DNA of 34,095 nt from Candidatus Cloacimonadota bacterium (lineage in GTDB: Bacteria > Cloacimonadota > Cloacimonadia > Cloacimonadales > TCS61): positions 1 through 34,095 of the forward strand of contig JAIPJH010000023.1 of assembly GCA_021734245.1 (NCBI GenBank), in the 5' to 3' direction. The notes beneath the pieces were generated by a model. The model was given only the letters and a program-made list of their open reading frames with translations. It was not told the origin of the DNA and searched no databases. Below are positions 8,440-16,078 of the stretch, piece by piece (position 1 is the first letter of the stretch; each line of letters opens with the position of its first letter). A program made the translations under genes and the position numbers.

Positions 8440-8757
8440 ATGTATGCAATAATTCAAATAAACAAAGAAAAATATTTCGATGATGTTTTGATGGCTCTTA
8501 CCGAAGCTGGAGTAGAAGATCCTGTTGTTTTTTCGGGAGAAGCTCTGGGTCATAAACTGGTTTTTGATATGCCGGTTTTTGCCGGATTTAGAAGTTCCAT
8601 GAAACCTGGTGAAAGCTATGCTAAAATAATAATGGCAGCTACAGAAGAAGATAAAATCGATTTTATGCTGGAAGAACTGAAGAACTCGGGAGTAAATTTC
8701 ATCGAAGATGAGATCGGCAAAATCGTTTTGATTCCAACCCACAAAATATATAAATAA
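8440..8757 (+). CDS. PII-like small regulatory protein
   Basis: This 105-residue protein has a beta-alpha-beta-beta-alpha-beta pattern. It begins MYAIIQINKEKYFDDVLMAL and ends with VNFIEDEIGKIVLIPTHKI, which fits the ferredoxin-like fold of PII-like (GlnB/NRII-like) trimeric sensors. It lacks a recognisable T-loop Tyr51 region, so it is not a classical GlnB. GAGGAG lies at 8428-8433, inside the end of the antiporter gene; the ATG at 8440 is spaced better than the one at 8437. PII-like proteins often bind and gate the transporter encoded beside them, so control of the antiporter by a nucleotide or ion signal is a reasonable inference. The fold call rests on pattern only. Confidence 0.7.
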   Translation: MYAIIQINKEKYFDDVLMALTEAGVEDPVVFSGEALGHKLVFDMPVFAGFRSSMKPGESYAKIIMAATEEDKIDFMLEELKNSGVNFIEDEIGKIVLIPTHKIYK

Positions 8758-8779
8758 AAAATATAAATTCGGAGGAGAA

Positions 8780-10444
8780 ATGCGAATCGTAGAATGTGTA
8801 CCAAATTTTAGCGAAGGTAGAGATCTTAAGGTTATCGATCAAATATCTGAAGTTATAAAAGCCGTAGATGGAGCCACGCTTTTAGACGTTGATCCCGGTG
8901 CAGACACGAACAGAACTGTGGTTACGATTGTGGGAGAACCGGAACCGGTAATGGAAGCGGCTTTCCAGGCTATCAAAAAAGCTTCACAGCTTATCGACAT
9001 GACAAAACACAGTGGAGCTCATCCCAGAATGGGAGCAACTGATGTATGTCCATTCGTTCCAGTAAGCGGCGTTACAATGGATGATTGCGTGGAATTTGCC
9101 AAAAAAGTAGGAAAGCGCGTTGGCGATGAACTGGGAATTCCAATTTATCTCTATGAATATGCTGCCAGCAAACCGGAATGGAAAAACCTGGCAAATGTAC
9201 GAAAAGGTGAATATGAAGGTTTGAAAGATCGGGAAGGAAAAGCAGAATGGAAACCTGATTTCGGACCACATAAGTTCAACCCAAAAGCTGGTGCCACAGC
9301 AGTTTCTGCTCGTGAATTCCTGATAGCTTATAATATAAACTTGAATACTCGCGACAAGAAAAAGGCTCACGATCTGGCTCTTACAATTCGAGAACGTGGA
9401 CGCTGGGCTCGTGATGAAAAAAGAAAAATAATCCGCGATGAAAACGGCAAAAAAGTGCGTCAACCAGGCTTATTCAAATTTTGTAAAGCTGTCGGCTGGT
9501 ACATCGATGAATATAATCGTGCTCAAATCAGTATTAACCTGACAAATTACAAAGTAACTCCTCCACACTTAGTTTTAGAAAAGGTTCGTGAATTAGCTGT
9601 AGAAAAAGGAATTCAAGTTACCGGAAGCGAACTTGTAGGTCTGCTTCCCAAAGAAGCAATTTTGATGGCAGGACGATATTATCTGGATAAACTGGCTGAA
9701 AGTTCCGGAATCCCAGAAAAGATGATCATCGAAACGGCAATTCAATCAATGGGATTGGATGATCTGAGTGAATTTGATATCAATGAAAAGGTTATCGAAT
9801 ATGCAATTGCTAAAAAAGATAATCTGGTAAATATGACTTTAGTTGATTTTGCAGATGAACTTTCTTCCGATTCTCCTGCACCTGGTGGTGGTAGCGTGGC
9901 TGCTCTTTGTTCATCGATGTCTGGAGCTCTTTCTGCCATGGTTTCCAATCTTACTTTTGGCAAAAAAGGATACAAAAAAGTTTGGGAAGAAGCCAAGGAA
10001 TTGGCTGTTCTGGGTCAGAAGATAAAAGAGGATTCTATTTACGCCATCGATAAAGATACTCAAGCTTTTTATGAAATGATGGATGCTGCACGTCTTCCCA
10101 AGAAAACTGACGAAGATAAGAAAATTCGAGAAGAAGCAATGCAGGAAGCTACCAAGAATGCTATCCTGGTTCCGCTGGAAACTCTGGAAATCGCACTCCG
10201 CGCTGCTGAGCTTTCACAAAAAGTTGCAGCTATCGGAAATGCAAATGCACTTTCCGATGCCGGTGTAGCAGCTATCACAGCAAATGCAGCTGCAAAATCT
10301 GCTTATCTGAATGTGAAAATAAATATGGCTGGAATCGAAGATGAAAATTTCAAATTTGACATTCTGACCAAAGCCGATACTCTTTTGGAAAAAGTAAATA
10401 ATATCGCATTAAAAGTGGAAAAAGAAGTACAGGGAAAAGTGTAG
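8780..10444 (+). CDS. ftcD: Bifunctional glutamate formiminotransferase / formimidoyl-THF cyclodeaminase
   Basis: This enzyme transfers the formimino group from formiminoglutamate (histidine degradation) to tetrahydrofolate, then releases ammonia to give methenyl-THF. The 554-residue protein is a fusion like mammalian FTCD (541 residues). The transferase N-domain opens MRIVECVPNFSEGRD and has KHSGAHPRMGATDVCPF, where H81 corresponds to catalytic His82 of the pig enzyme. The transferase C-domain ends near residue 325. The cyclodeaminase domain runs from about 350 with SSDSPAPGGGSVAAL. GGAGG lies about 6 nt upstream. No other hut genes are in the window, so its formiminoglutamate source must be encoded elsewhere. 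Confidence 0.96.
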   Translation: MRIVECVPNFSEGRDLKVIDQISEVIKAVDGATLLDVDPGADTNRTVVTIVGEPEPVMEAAFQAIKKASQLIDMTKHSGAHPRMGATDVCPFVPVSGVTMDDCVEFAKKVGKRVGDELGIPIYLYEYAASKPEWKNLANVRKGEYEGLKDREGKAEWKPDFGPHKFNPKAGATAVSAREFLIAYNINLNTRDKKKAHDLALTIRERGRWARDEKRKIIRDENGKKVRQPGLFKFCKAVGWYIDEYNRAQISINLTNYKVTPPHLVLEKVRELAVEKGIQVTGSELVGLLPKEAILMAGRYYLDKLAESSGIPEKMIIETAIQSMGLDDLSEFDINEKVIEYAIAKKDNLVNMTLVDFADELSSDSPAPGGGSVAALCSSMSGALSAMVSNLTFGKKGYKKVWEEAKELAVLGQKIKEDSIYAIDKDTQAFYEMMDAARLPKKTDEDKKIREEAMQEATKNAILVPLETLEIALRAAELSQKVAAIGNANALSDAGVAAITANAAAKSAYLNVKINMAGIEDENFKFDILTKADTLLEKVNNIALKVEKEVQGKV

Positions 10445-10521
10445 TAATTAAATATTGAAGATTTGATATTTTCTTTTGAAAGGTTTGTTTATTTTGCTCG
10501 AACAGGTTAAAAGGGGAAATA

Positions 10522-10920
10522 ATGAACAATAAAGAAATTCGCTGGAAACAAAGATTCCAGAATTTTGAAAAAGCTTTTTTGCTTTTGCAGAAATATGTTA
10601 AAATTGTAAAGCCTAATGAAATAGAAAGAGCAGGAATTATCCAGTTTTTTGAAATGGCATTTGAACTATCCTGGAAGTTAATGAAAGACTATTTAGAATC
10701 AACAGGTTTTTTGTTACAAAGTCCAAGAGAATCTATCAAACAAGCTTTTCAAACTAACCTGATCGAAGATGGTCACATTTGGATAGATGCTTTAAATGAC
10801 AGAAACCTAACAGCTCATACATACGATGAGAAATTGGCTTTGCAGATAATTGAAGTGATCAGGAAAAAATATTATCCTGAAATGAATAAATTTTATCTTC
10901 TAATGGATTCGAAAAAATGA
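10522..10920 (+). CDS. HepT-like HEPN protein (HI0074 family), partner of MntA
   Basis: This 132-residue, all-helical protein is of the 'nucleotidyltransferase substrate-binding' HI0074 type. FEMAFELSWKLMKDYLE at about 43-59 is the family core, and DRNLTAHTY holds R94, H99 and Y101, an Rx4H arrangement like the HEPN RNase motif of HepT toxins. AAAAGGGG lies upstream. The stop overlaps the following nucleotidyltransferase gene by 4 nt. In type VII toxin-antitoxin systems HepT is the RNase toxin, silenced by AMPylation of the tyrosine by MntA. Activity of this HI0074-like branch is less well established. Confidence 0.88.
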   Translation: MNNKEIRWKQRFQNFEKAFLLLQKYVKIVKPNEIERAGIIQFFEMAFELSWKLMKDYLESTGFLLQSPRESIKQAFQTNLIEDGHIWIDALNDRNLTAHTYDEKLALQIIEVIRKKYYPEMNKFYLLMDSKK

Positions 10921-11237
10921 AATTTGGCTTAACAGAAAAGGATATTCAATTAATTCAAAAGGCAGCTAAGAAATTTGAAAATATTGAAAAAATAATCATA
11001 TTCGGTTCACGATCGATGGGTAACTATAAAAATGGTTCTGATATCGATTTAGCTCTTGTAGGTAAAAATATTTCAGATGAGATAATGAAACGTTTCACAG
11101 ATTTAGTCCAAGAAGAATATCCTTTGCCGTATTTTTTTGATATTGTGAGCTATAACACAATAACGAATATTGATTTATTAAATCATATAAAATCAGAAGG
11201 AAAAATTTTATATACAAATATTAGAAAAACAGGATAA
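10917..11237 (+). CDS. MntA-like minimal nucleotidyltransferase
   Basis: This 106-residue protein carries the polymerase-beta-like nucleotidyltransferase signature: IIIFGSRSMGNYKNGSDIDL, with the GS at 30-31 and catalytic aspartates D42 and D44, and a third acidic residue in FFDIVSY (D75). The size fits MNT-domain antitoxins. It is encoded directly after, and overlapping by 4 nt, the HEPN-type partner, which is the standard two-gene arrangement. It likely AMPylates the HEPN protein. Whether the pair acts as a toxin-antitoxin or in defence cannot be told from sequence. Confidence 0.9.
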   Translation: MKFGLTEKDIQLIQKAAKKFENIEKIIIFGSRSMGNYKNGSDIDLALVGKNISDEIMKRFTDLVQEEYPLPYFFDIVSYNTITNIDLLNHIKSEGKILYTNIRKTG

Positions 11238-11240
11238 ATT

Positions 11241-11678
11241 ATGCAAAATATACAAAATCTCATTCAATTATTGCAAACAGCTATTTCTCCCATCGTATTA
11301 ATTTCTGGTGTAGGTTTGCTGCTCTTATCGCTAACCAATAGAATGGGTAGAGTTATCGATCGTTCCCGATATCTGGTTCAGGAAATTGAAGCCGGAAAAG
11401 ATGACCACAAAAAGCATGTACAGATCGGCATTTTATATCGTCGAAGCCATATTTTACGTGCTTCTATTACCTGCATTTCCATAACGATTCTGTTTGCCAG
11501 CATCATGATCCTGGAATTGTTCATCGGCTATTTTTCTCACCTGGATATTTCAAATTCTTTTATCGCATTTTTCGTTCTAGCAGTTATTACTCTTATTCTG
11601 GGAATTCTGCTTTTTCTGGTTGATATTGCAGTAACTTTGAAGGCACTAAAACTTCAGGTACAAGAATACATAAAATGA
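11241..11678 (+). CDS. DUF2721 family membrane protein
   Basis: This 145-residue protein has three hydrophobic segments (about 14-30, 75-95 and 107-130). The segment SPIVLISGVGLLLLSLTNRM followed by RVIDRSR is the characteristic beginning of DUF2721 proteins, whose function is unknown. The gene begins 3 nt after the nucleotidyltransferase gene and overlaps the next radical SAM gene by 4 nt, so it is part of a tightly packed run of genes. Confidence 0.85.
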   Translation: MQNIQNLIQLLQTAISPIVLISGVGLLLLSLTNRMGRVIDRSRYLVQEIEAGKDDHKKHVQIGILYRRSHILRASITCISITILFASIMILELFIGYFSHLDISNSFIAFFVLAVITLILGILLFLVDIAVTLKALKLQVQEYIK

Positions 11679-12610
11679 AATACAAACACCTTTTTGGACC
11701 GGTTCCTTCCCGACGTTTGGGAATGTCATTGGGAGTCGATCTGGTTCCACACAAAGTCTGTACTTTCAACTGCGTTTATTGCGAGGTAGGAAAAACAACA
11801 AATCATACGTTGGAACGCAAAGAATACGTTCCAATTGTAGAGGTTCTGGATGAGCTTAGCCACTATTTATCTCAAGAACCAGTTTTAGATTTTATCACAT
11901 TTTCGGGAGCTGGAGAGCCCACTTTAAATAGTGGAATAGGAGAAGTGGCAGAATTCATAAAAGAGAATTACCCCAAATACAAACTGGCACTTCTTACAAA
12001 TTCTTCTCTTCTAGGGCAGGAAGAAGTTAGAAATGAAGTAATAAATGTAGATTTGATTTTACCTTCTTTAGATGCTGTAAGCCAAGATGTGTTTGTAAAG
12101 ATCAATCAGCCACAAGAAGGAATATTTAGCGAAAAAATAATTGAAAGCCTTATCAGATTTAATCAGGAATTCTCGGGAGAAATGTGGTTGGAAGTCTTCA
12201 TTGTTCCAGCTGTTAATGATACAAAATCTGAGCTGAAGCTTATGAAAAAAGCAATTAAACAGATCAAGCCAGCCAAAATACAATTAAACACTTTAGATAG
12301 ACCGGGAACTGAAAACTGGGTGCAACCCAAAACAGAAAAAGAATTAAAAAAAATACTCAAATTCTTTAAACCTCTTCCTGTAGAAATCATTGCAAAATTT
12401 CGTACTCACGGTCAATTCTTCAGCTTTAACGAAGATATCGAAAATCAAATTTTCGAAACAATCAGAAGGAGGCCTTGTACATCTGCAGATTTATCAGAAA
12501 TGCTTGGTTTACCCGAAAGTGAAATTAACAAATATTTGAAAGAACTTCTTATTTTGAAAAAAATATTCACAGAATCTCGAGAACGGGGAGTTTTTTATCG
12601 TGCTCTCTGA
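11675..12610 (+). CDS. Radical SAM protein with C-terminal winged-helix-like domain (copy 1)
   Basis: This 311-residue protein has the radical SAM cluster motif CX3CX2C at C29, C33 and C36 (VCTFNCVYCEVG), preceded by the family opening LFGPVPSRRLGMSLGVDLVP. FSGAGEPTLN near 85-94 is the SAM-binding GGE-like motif and NTLDRPGT is another conserved block. The C-terminal 60 residues look like a small DNA-binding-type helix-turn-helix (RRPCTSADLSEMLGLPESEI). The family is annotated widely only as radical SAM (COG0731-like); the substrate is unknown. A close paralogue lies at 20686-21618. The 3' end overlaps the next gene by 11 nt. Confidence 0.92.
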   Translation: MKYKHLFGPVPSRRLGMSLGVDLVPHKVCTFNCVYCEVGKTTNHTLERKEYVPIVEVLDELSHYLSQEPVLDFITFSGAGEPTLNSGIGEVAEFIKENYPKYKLALLTNSSLLGQEEVRNEVINVDLILPSLDAVSQDVFVKINQPQEGIFSEKIIESLIRFNQEFSGEMWLEVFIVPAVNDTKSELKLMKKAIKQIKPAKIQLNTLDRPGTENWVQPKTEKELKKILKFFKPLPVEIIAKFRTHGQFFSFNEDIENQIFETIRRRPCTSADLSEMLGLPESEINKYLKELLILKKIFTESRERGVFYRAL

Positions 12611-13139
12611 GCAAATCTTAAAAACAGCAGAACAAGAATCAGATTTACATCCCAAAGCAACATTAATTGATTTTTACAAACTTTTTTTTCAAGCTGTTTT
12701 TGGTCCGGGACATTTTATCAAAAATGAGGAAGCAGCAAAAATATTTCTTCAGCAGGAGCTGGCTTCGGCAAAGAGTTTCGAAGATTATCTTTACCAAAAA
12801 ATCACCTGTAAAAAAACATTTTATCGTGTTAATTTAAAAGTAGTAAAACAGAAACTCGTTTGCCAGAAAGATTTTTTGCAAGGCTTTCTACGCAGCAGTC
12901 GGTTCAAATCGGAAATCAGTTATCAAGATTGGGCTTCCGAATGGAAGCAAATTGAATCTTTCCTCAAAAAATCTTCCCTCAAAATAACCGATTTTGAGGA
13001 AGCCAGCCGCCAATTGGAAAGGAATTTTAAAAACAGAAAATATGTTATCTCCCACAGCCAGATTTATCGGGAATCCTATTTTCCACATTATCGACTTTTT
13101 ACGGAAAAAGAATTTATCAAGTTCGGACTTGAAAAATGA
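12600..13139 (+). CDS. Conserved protein of unknown function
   Basis: This 179-residue soluble protein has no membrane segment or signal peptide. Visible blocks are FFQAVFGPGHFI at about 28-39, YRVNLKVVK near 75-83 and HSQIYRESYFPHYRLF near 151-166. From memory these resemble an unnamed bacterial family with 'YQAVFGAEH', 'RVNLR' and 'HSEAYR..Y.P.YR' blocks, but I cannot name it. The histidine and tyrosine pattern might form an active or binding site. It overlaps the radical SAM gene by 11 nt, so it is probably co-expressed with it and might be functionally linked. Confidence 0.8.
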   Translation: MLSEQILKTAEQESDLHPKATLIDFYKLFFQAVFGPGHFIKNEEAAKIFLQQELASAKSFEDYLYQKITCKKTFYRVNLKVVKQKLVCQKDFLQGFLRSSRFKSEISYQDWASEWKQIESFLKKSSLKITDFEEASRQLERNFKNRKYVISHSQIYRESYFPHYRLFTEKEFIKFGLEK

Positions 13140-13273
13140 AACAGCCACGTTTGAGACAAACACACAAACGGATGATTAATACATCAATTCCCTCGAACTC
13201 CCTTGACAGTGGGATATGTAAAAAAAAATGAAAGAAAAGAATAGCTTTTTGACAATTCTAAATCTAAGAAATT

Positions 13274-13318
13274 CTCCCCTGACAAGGGGAGATACGGCTT
13301 TAGCCGGAGAGGGGTTTT
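13274..13318. repeat. Palindromic CTCCCC...AGAGGGG repeat element
   Basis: CTCCCCTGACAAGGGGAG forms a hairpin, followed by a second one (ACGGCTTTAGCCG) and AGAGGGGTTTT. The layout matches the left part of the two ~83-bp elements at 19185-19266 and 19301-19384. It ends six bases before the ATG of the phosphoesterase gene, and its GAGGGG lies 10 nt upstream of that ATG, so the repeat may supply the ribosome binding site. Confidence 0.65.
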
Positions 13319-13324
13319 AATCAT

Positions 13325-14425
13325 ATGAAAAAAATAATCATTATATTTTTACTGTTCATCTTTATTGCTTTATCTTCACAGGAGATCCAGTTTGGGAAAA
13401 TCGACTCAACAAAGCTTTCAGATGGACCTTATATTTCCTGGCAGAATGATGATATTTTTGTAGATTATATTTATCAGGGAAAAGCTTATCAAAAAACTTT
13501 TTCAAAACAGGAATTAGAGAAGCAAAATCTTGCAATTCCTGAATTGAATTTTGACCAGAAAATCAATTTTGAACATAAAACTCCCAAAGATAATTTCCAG
13601 AATATTCAGAAGTTTTTCGTGGTCAGTGATATTCACGGTCAGTTCAATAGATTTGTAGCAATTTTAAAAAACAATTCCATAATTGATAATGAAAACAACT
13701 GGATTTGGGAAAATGGCCATTTGATAATTCTTGGAGATATTTTCGATCGCGGAACGCAAGTTACAGAAAGTTTATGGCTAATTTACAAATTGGAAAATCA
13801 GGCAGAAAAAGCAGGTGGAAAAGTTCATGTTTCGTTGGGAAATCATGAGTTGATGATCTTCCAAAATGATCTTCGCTACATTCATGAAAAGTATATTTTT
13901 GTAACTGAAAAACTCAATAAATCTTATTCAGAGCTGTTTGTAGAAAATACTGTTTTGGGAAATTGGCTGCGTTCAAAACCAGTAATTATCAAGATCGATA
14001 ATAATCTATTTTGTCATGCTGGGATCAGTCCCAAATTAGCAGAAGAATTCACTGATTTCAAAGCAATAAATACAGTTGTTGGAGAACAATTCTTAAACTC
14101 AAATTTTAAGGAAGATACTGAATTGGATAAGTTGATTTATCACAGTAATGGACCTTTCTGGTATCGCGGTTATTTCTATTCTTCCAAAAGATATGATCTT
14201 ATCAAAGAATCAGAACTTGATGCTGTTCTTGCGAAATTTCAATCTCATAAGATAATAGTTGGACATTCAACTCAGGATTCAGTTCTTACGTTATGGAATG
14301 GAAAAGTTATTGCCGTAGATAGCGGTATAAAATACGGAGATAAAGGTGAAGGATTGCTCTGGCAAAATAATAAATTTTACCGTGCTTTTTCCAATGGAGA
14401 AAAGAAAGTTCTTGATTTCTATTAA
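13325..14425 (+). CDS. Secreted metallophosphoesterase (PPP-like, calcineurin fold)
   Basis: This 366-residue protein starts with a signal peptide (MKK, then a hydrophobic stretch to about residue 18), so it is probably exported or periplasmic. All metal-binding blocks of the PPP/calcineurin fold are present: VSDIHGQF at about 99-106, LGDIFDRG near 136-143, LGNHELM near 171-177, and FCHAGISP near 229-236. This pattern resembles 'Shewanella-like' and diadenosine-tetraphosphatase-like phosphoesterases. A dimetal centre and phosphatase chemistry are well supported, but the substrate (protein phosphate or nucleotide) is not. A CTCCCC repeat abuts the 5' end and may provide the ribosome binding site. 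Confidence 0.9.
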   Translation: MKKIIIIFLLFIFIALSSQEIQFGKIDSTKLSDGPYISWQNDDIFVDYIYQGKAYQKTFSKQELEKQNLAIPELNFDQKINFEHKTPKDNFQNIQKFFVVSDIHGQFNRFVAILKNNSIIDNENNWIWENGHLIILGDIFDRGTQVTESLWLIYKLENQAEKAGGKVHVSLGNHELMIFQNDLRYIHEKYIFVTEKLNKSYSELFVENTVLGNWLRSKPVIIKIDNNLFCHAGISPKLAEEFTDFKAINTVVGEQFLNSNFKEDTELDKLIYHSNGPFWYRGYFYSSKRYDLIKESELDAVLAKFQSHKIIVGHSTQDSVLTLWNGKVIAVDSGIKYGDKGEGLLWQNNKFYRAFSNGEKKVLDFY

Positions 14426-14456
14426 TGATTTTTATTAAATAGTTATGGAGGTATAA

Positions 14457-14900
14457 ATGAAGAAGATTTTGGTCGCCATAGATTTTACTGAAGTTACAGA
14501 TCGTGTTATCGATTTTGCCAGCAAATTTGCTTTGGAATTCAAAGCTAAGCTCTGTATATTGCATTCAGAATCTTTCGACTATTACATTCCCGTTAACGAA
14601 TATGATGAATTCCCCCAGGTTTTGCAACTCAGAGAAAGTCGTTTGAAAGCCGTTAAGAAAAGGTTGAAAGATCTAAAAGCAAATTTGAAAAGTAATAGTT
14701 TGGATGTGAAAAGCGTTTTGATGGAAGGCCCTACAACTGACAATATACTTTCTGAAGCAGAAAAATTCAAAGCTGATCTCATTATTGTTGGTTCGCACAA
14801 ACATGGAAAGTTTTATAACCTGCTCTTCGGCAGCACCCACGATGAACTAATTAAACATTCCAAATTTCCTGTACTTGTTATACCACCAGTAGATAAATAA
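14457..14900 (+). CDS. Universal stress protein (UspA family)
   Basis: This 147-residue single Usp domain begins MKKILVAIDFTEVTDRV and has the ATP-loop region IIVGSHKHGKFYNLLFGST near residues 109-127, then HSKFPVLVIP. In the usual ATP-binding form the loop is G-2x-G-9x-G-S/T; here the second glycine is a lysine, so nucleotide binding may be weakened or altered. GGAGG lies upstream. The next gene begins on the base after the stop. Confidence 0.93.
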   Translation: MKKILVAIDFTEVTDRVIDFASKFALEFKAKLCILHSESFDYYIPVNEYDEFPQVLQLRESRLKAVKKRLKDLKANLKSNSLDVKSVLMEGPTTDNILSEAEKFKADLIIVGSHKHGKFYNLLFGSTHDELIKHSKFPVLVIPPVDK

Positions 14901-15293
14901 ATGCCTTCCGATAAATCGCAAACTCAAGATCCGTATTTATTGCGGTTAAGCAAAGACGAGAAACTGTACAAGATTTTTATCTTTCGTCCTAAAGCTGGTG
15001 CCGACATGAACTTCGAATATCGCATCCTGACTAAAGAAGCACAAGACGGCACTTTAGAAATGGTCAGTTACAATTTCAAGATCATTGATAATGTTCCACA
15101 AAAAACTTCCATCATGCGTTCAAAAAATATCCAGAAAGAACAAATCGATGATATTGTTTTCAGTGTAAAACTTCAAACCAATACTTCCGAAGAGGAATTC
15201 GAGGAGATTGACCTTTCGGTTTTTGATTCGATAGATGAACAGATCGCTTTCCTGGAGAAAAGAGATAAAATAAACAAAGAATATATAATGTAG
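14901..15293 (+). CDS. Hypothetical protein adjacent to Usp
   Basis: This 130-residue soluble, charged protein starts directly after the Usp stop, so it is likely translated by reinitiation. It contains a short run of strands (LYKIFIFRPKAG, EYRILTKEA, MVSYNFKIIDNVP) followed by an acidic region rich in Glu (about residues 90-115) and a basic tail. I recognise no family. Coupling to Usp suggests a stress-related role, but this is only contextual. Confidence 0.75.
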   Translation: MPSDKSQTQDPYLLRLSKDEKLYKIFIFRPKAGADMNFEYRILTKEAQDGTLEMVSYNFKIIDNVPQKTSIMRSKNIQKEQIDDIVFSVKLQTNTSEEEFEEIDLSVFDSIDEQIAFLEKRDKINKEYIM

Positions 15294-15560
15294 CAATCTG
15301 TAGATAAATACATCTCTTTGGAGTGAGCCAATCATTTGTTTCGCTTTTTTTGGACTGCATCAATTCTTTGATGCAAAGCGACAAAGTCGCTTTAAAAGAG
15401 CAGAGCTGTAACCAGTTCTAACGGCAAATAATTGTCAGACTGGAGTTCAGATTGATTATTTTCCGAAACCTGCAGTTCATTTTTTTTTAAACGTTAATTG
15501 TTCTGAACTCCACTCTCACTTCATTATAGTGAAGTCCAGATTAAAACTACAAAAAATAAT
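15294..15560. other. Hairpin-rich intergenic region
   Basis: No convincing gene is present. Nearby stem-loops are GCATCAA/TTGATGC (15357-15374, 4-nt loop) and AAAGCGAC/GTCGCTTT (15375-15393, 3-nt loop), back to back. A 10-bp perfect inverted repeat GGAGTTCAGA (15442-15451) and TCTGAACTCC (15502-15511) brackets about 50 nt. CTTCATTATAGTGAAG follows near 15520. None is followed by a good T-run. It may be a remnant repeat element or a structured transcript end or leader. Confidence 0.6.
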
Positions 15561-15589
15561 TTGACTTTTGCACATATGTGCATTACCTT
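15561..15589 (+). promoter_or_regulatory. Promoter with palindromic operator for the DUF134/NifX/MinD cluster
   Basis: TTGACT (15561-15566) as -35 and TACCTT (15584-15589) as a weak -10 are separated by 17 nt. The spacer contains the perfect 14-bp palindrome TGCACATATGTGCA (15569-15582). An operator covering the spacer would block RNA polymerase. The first gene downstream encodes a DUF134 helix-turn-helix regulator, which may act on it. The -10 is poor, consistent with a regulated promoter. Confidence 0.6.
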
Positions 15590-15619
15590 GTCTTCATAAT
15601 AAAAATAAAAGGATTGATT

Positions 15620-16075
15620 ATGCCGAGACCAAAGAAGAAAAGACTGGTTCACCGACCACCACTTTATACTTCTTTCAAACCAATTGGAGTTCGTGTAAAT
15701 GTTCTGGAACAAATTTCTTTAACATTGGACGAACTGGAAGCTATCAGATTAACTGATTTTGATGGTAAAGATCATGCTGAAGCTGCTGATGAGATGGAAA
15801 TTTCACGATCTACTTTTACCCGACTTATCGAAAAAGCACGTAGAAAAGTAGCTCAATTTCTGATTGAAGGAAAACACCTTTTCATCGAAGGTGGAGATGT
15901 GCATTTTAAAGGAAACATATTACGGTGTCAGCATTGTGGCCATATGTTTAAAACAGATTTTGAAAATCCAATGATAGTTTGTCCATCCTGTGGTTCAAAA
16001 GACCTGATGGATCTGGCTGGTGGATTTGGTCATGGAAAATGTTGTCGCGGTTTTAATCGAGGTCATGGGAGGTAA
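15620..16075 (+). CDS. DUF134 family helix-turn-helix regulator with zinc ribbon
   Basis: This 151-residue protein begins MPRPKKKRLV, the typical DUF134 opening. A sigma-70-region-4-like helix-turn-helix follows: LTLDELEAIRLTDFDG at about 35-50, then HAEAADEMEISRSTFTRLI at 52-70. A zinc-ribbon-like pair CQHC (C103, C106) and CPSC (C121, C124) comes next, and the tail GHGKCCRGF has two more cysteines (C141, C142). I chose 15620 because AAAGGA lies 6 nt upstream; a frame from 15578 would start inside the operator palindrome. The cysteine-rich C-terminus suggests metal or redox sensing (inference). It heads a cluster of NifX-like and ferredoxin-ATPase genes. Confidence 0.92.
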   Translation: MPRPKKKRLVHRPPLYTSFKPIGVRVNVLEQISLTLDELEAIRLTDFDGKDHAEAADEMEISRSTFTRLIEKARRKVAQFLIEGKHLFIEGGDVHFKGNILRCQHCGHMFKTDFENPMIVCPSCGSKDLMDLAGGFGHGKCCRGFNRGHGR

Positions 16076-16078
16076 ATT

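Noticed and set aside
15578-15619. Longer N-terminus for the DUF134 protein
   Set aside because: It would start inside the operator palindrome at the promoter and lacks a ribosome binding site; MPRPKKKR at 15620 is the family start.
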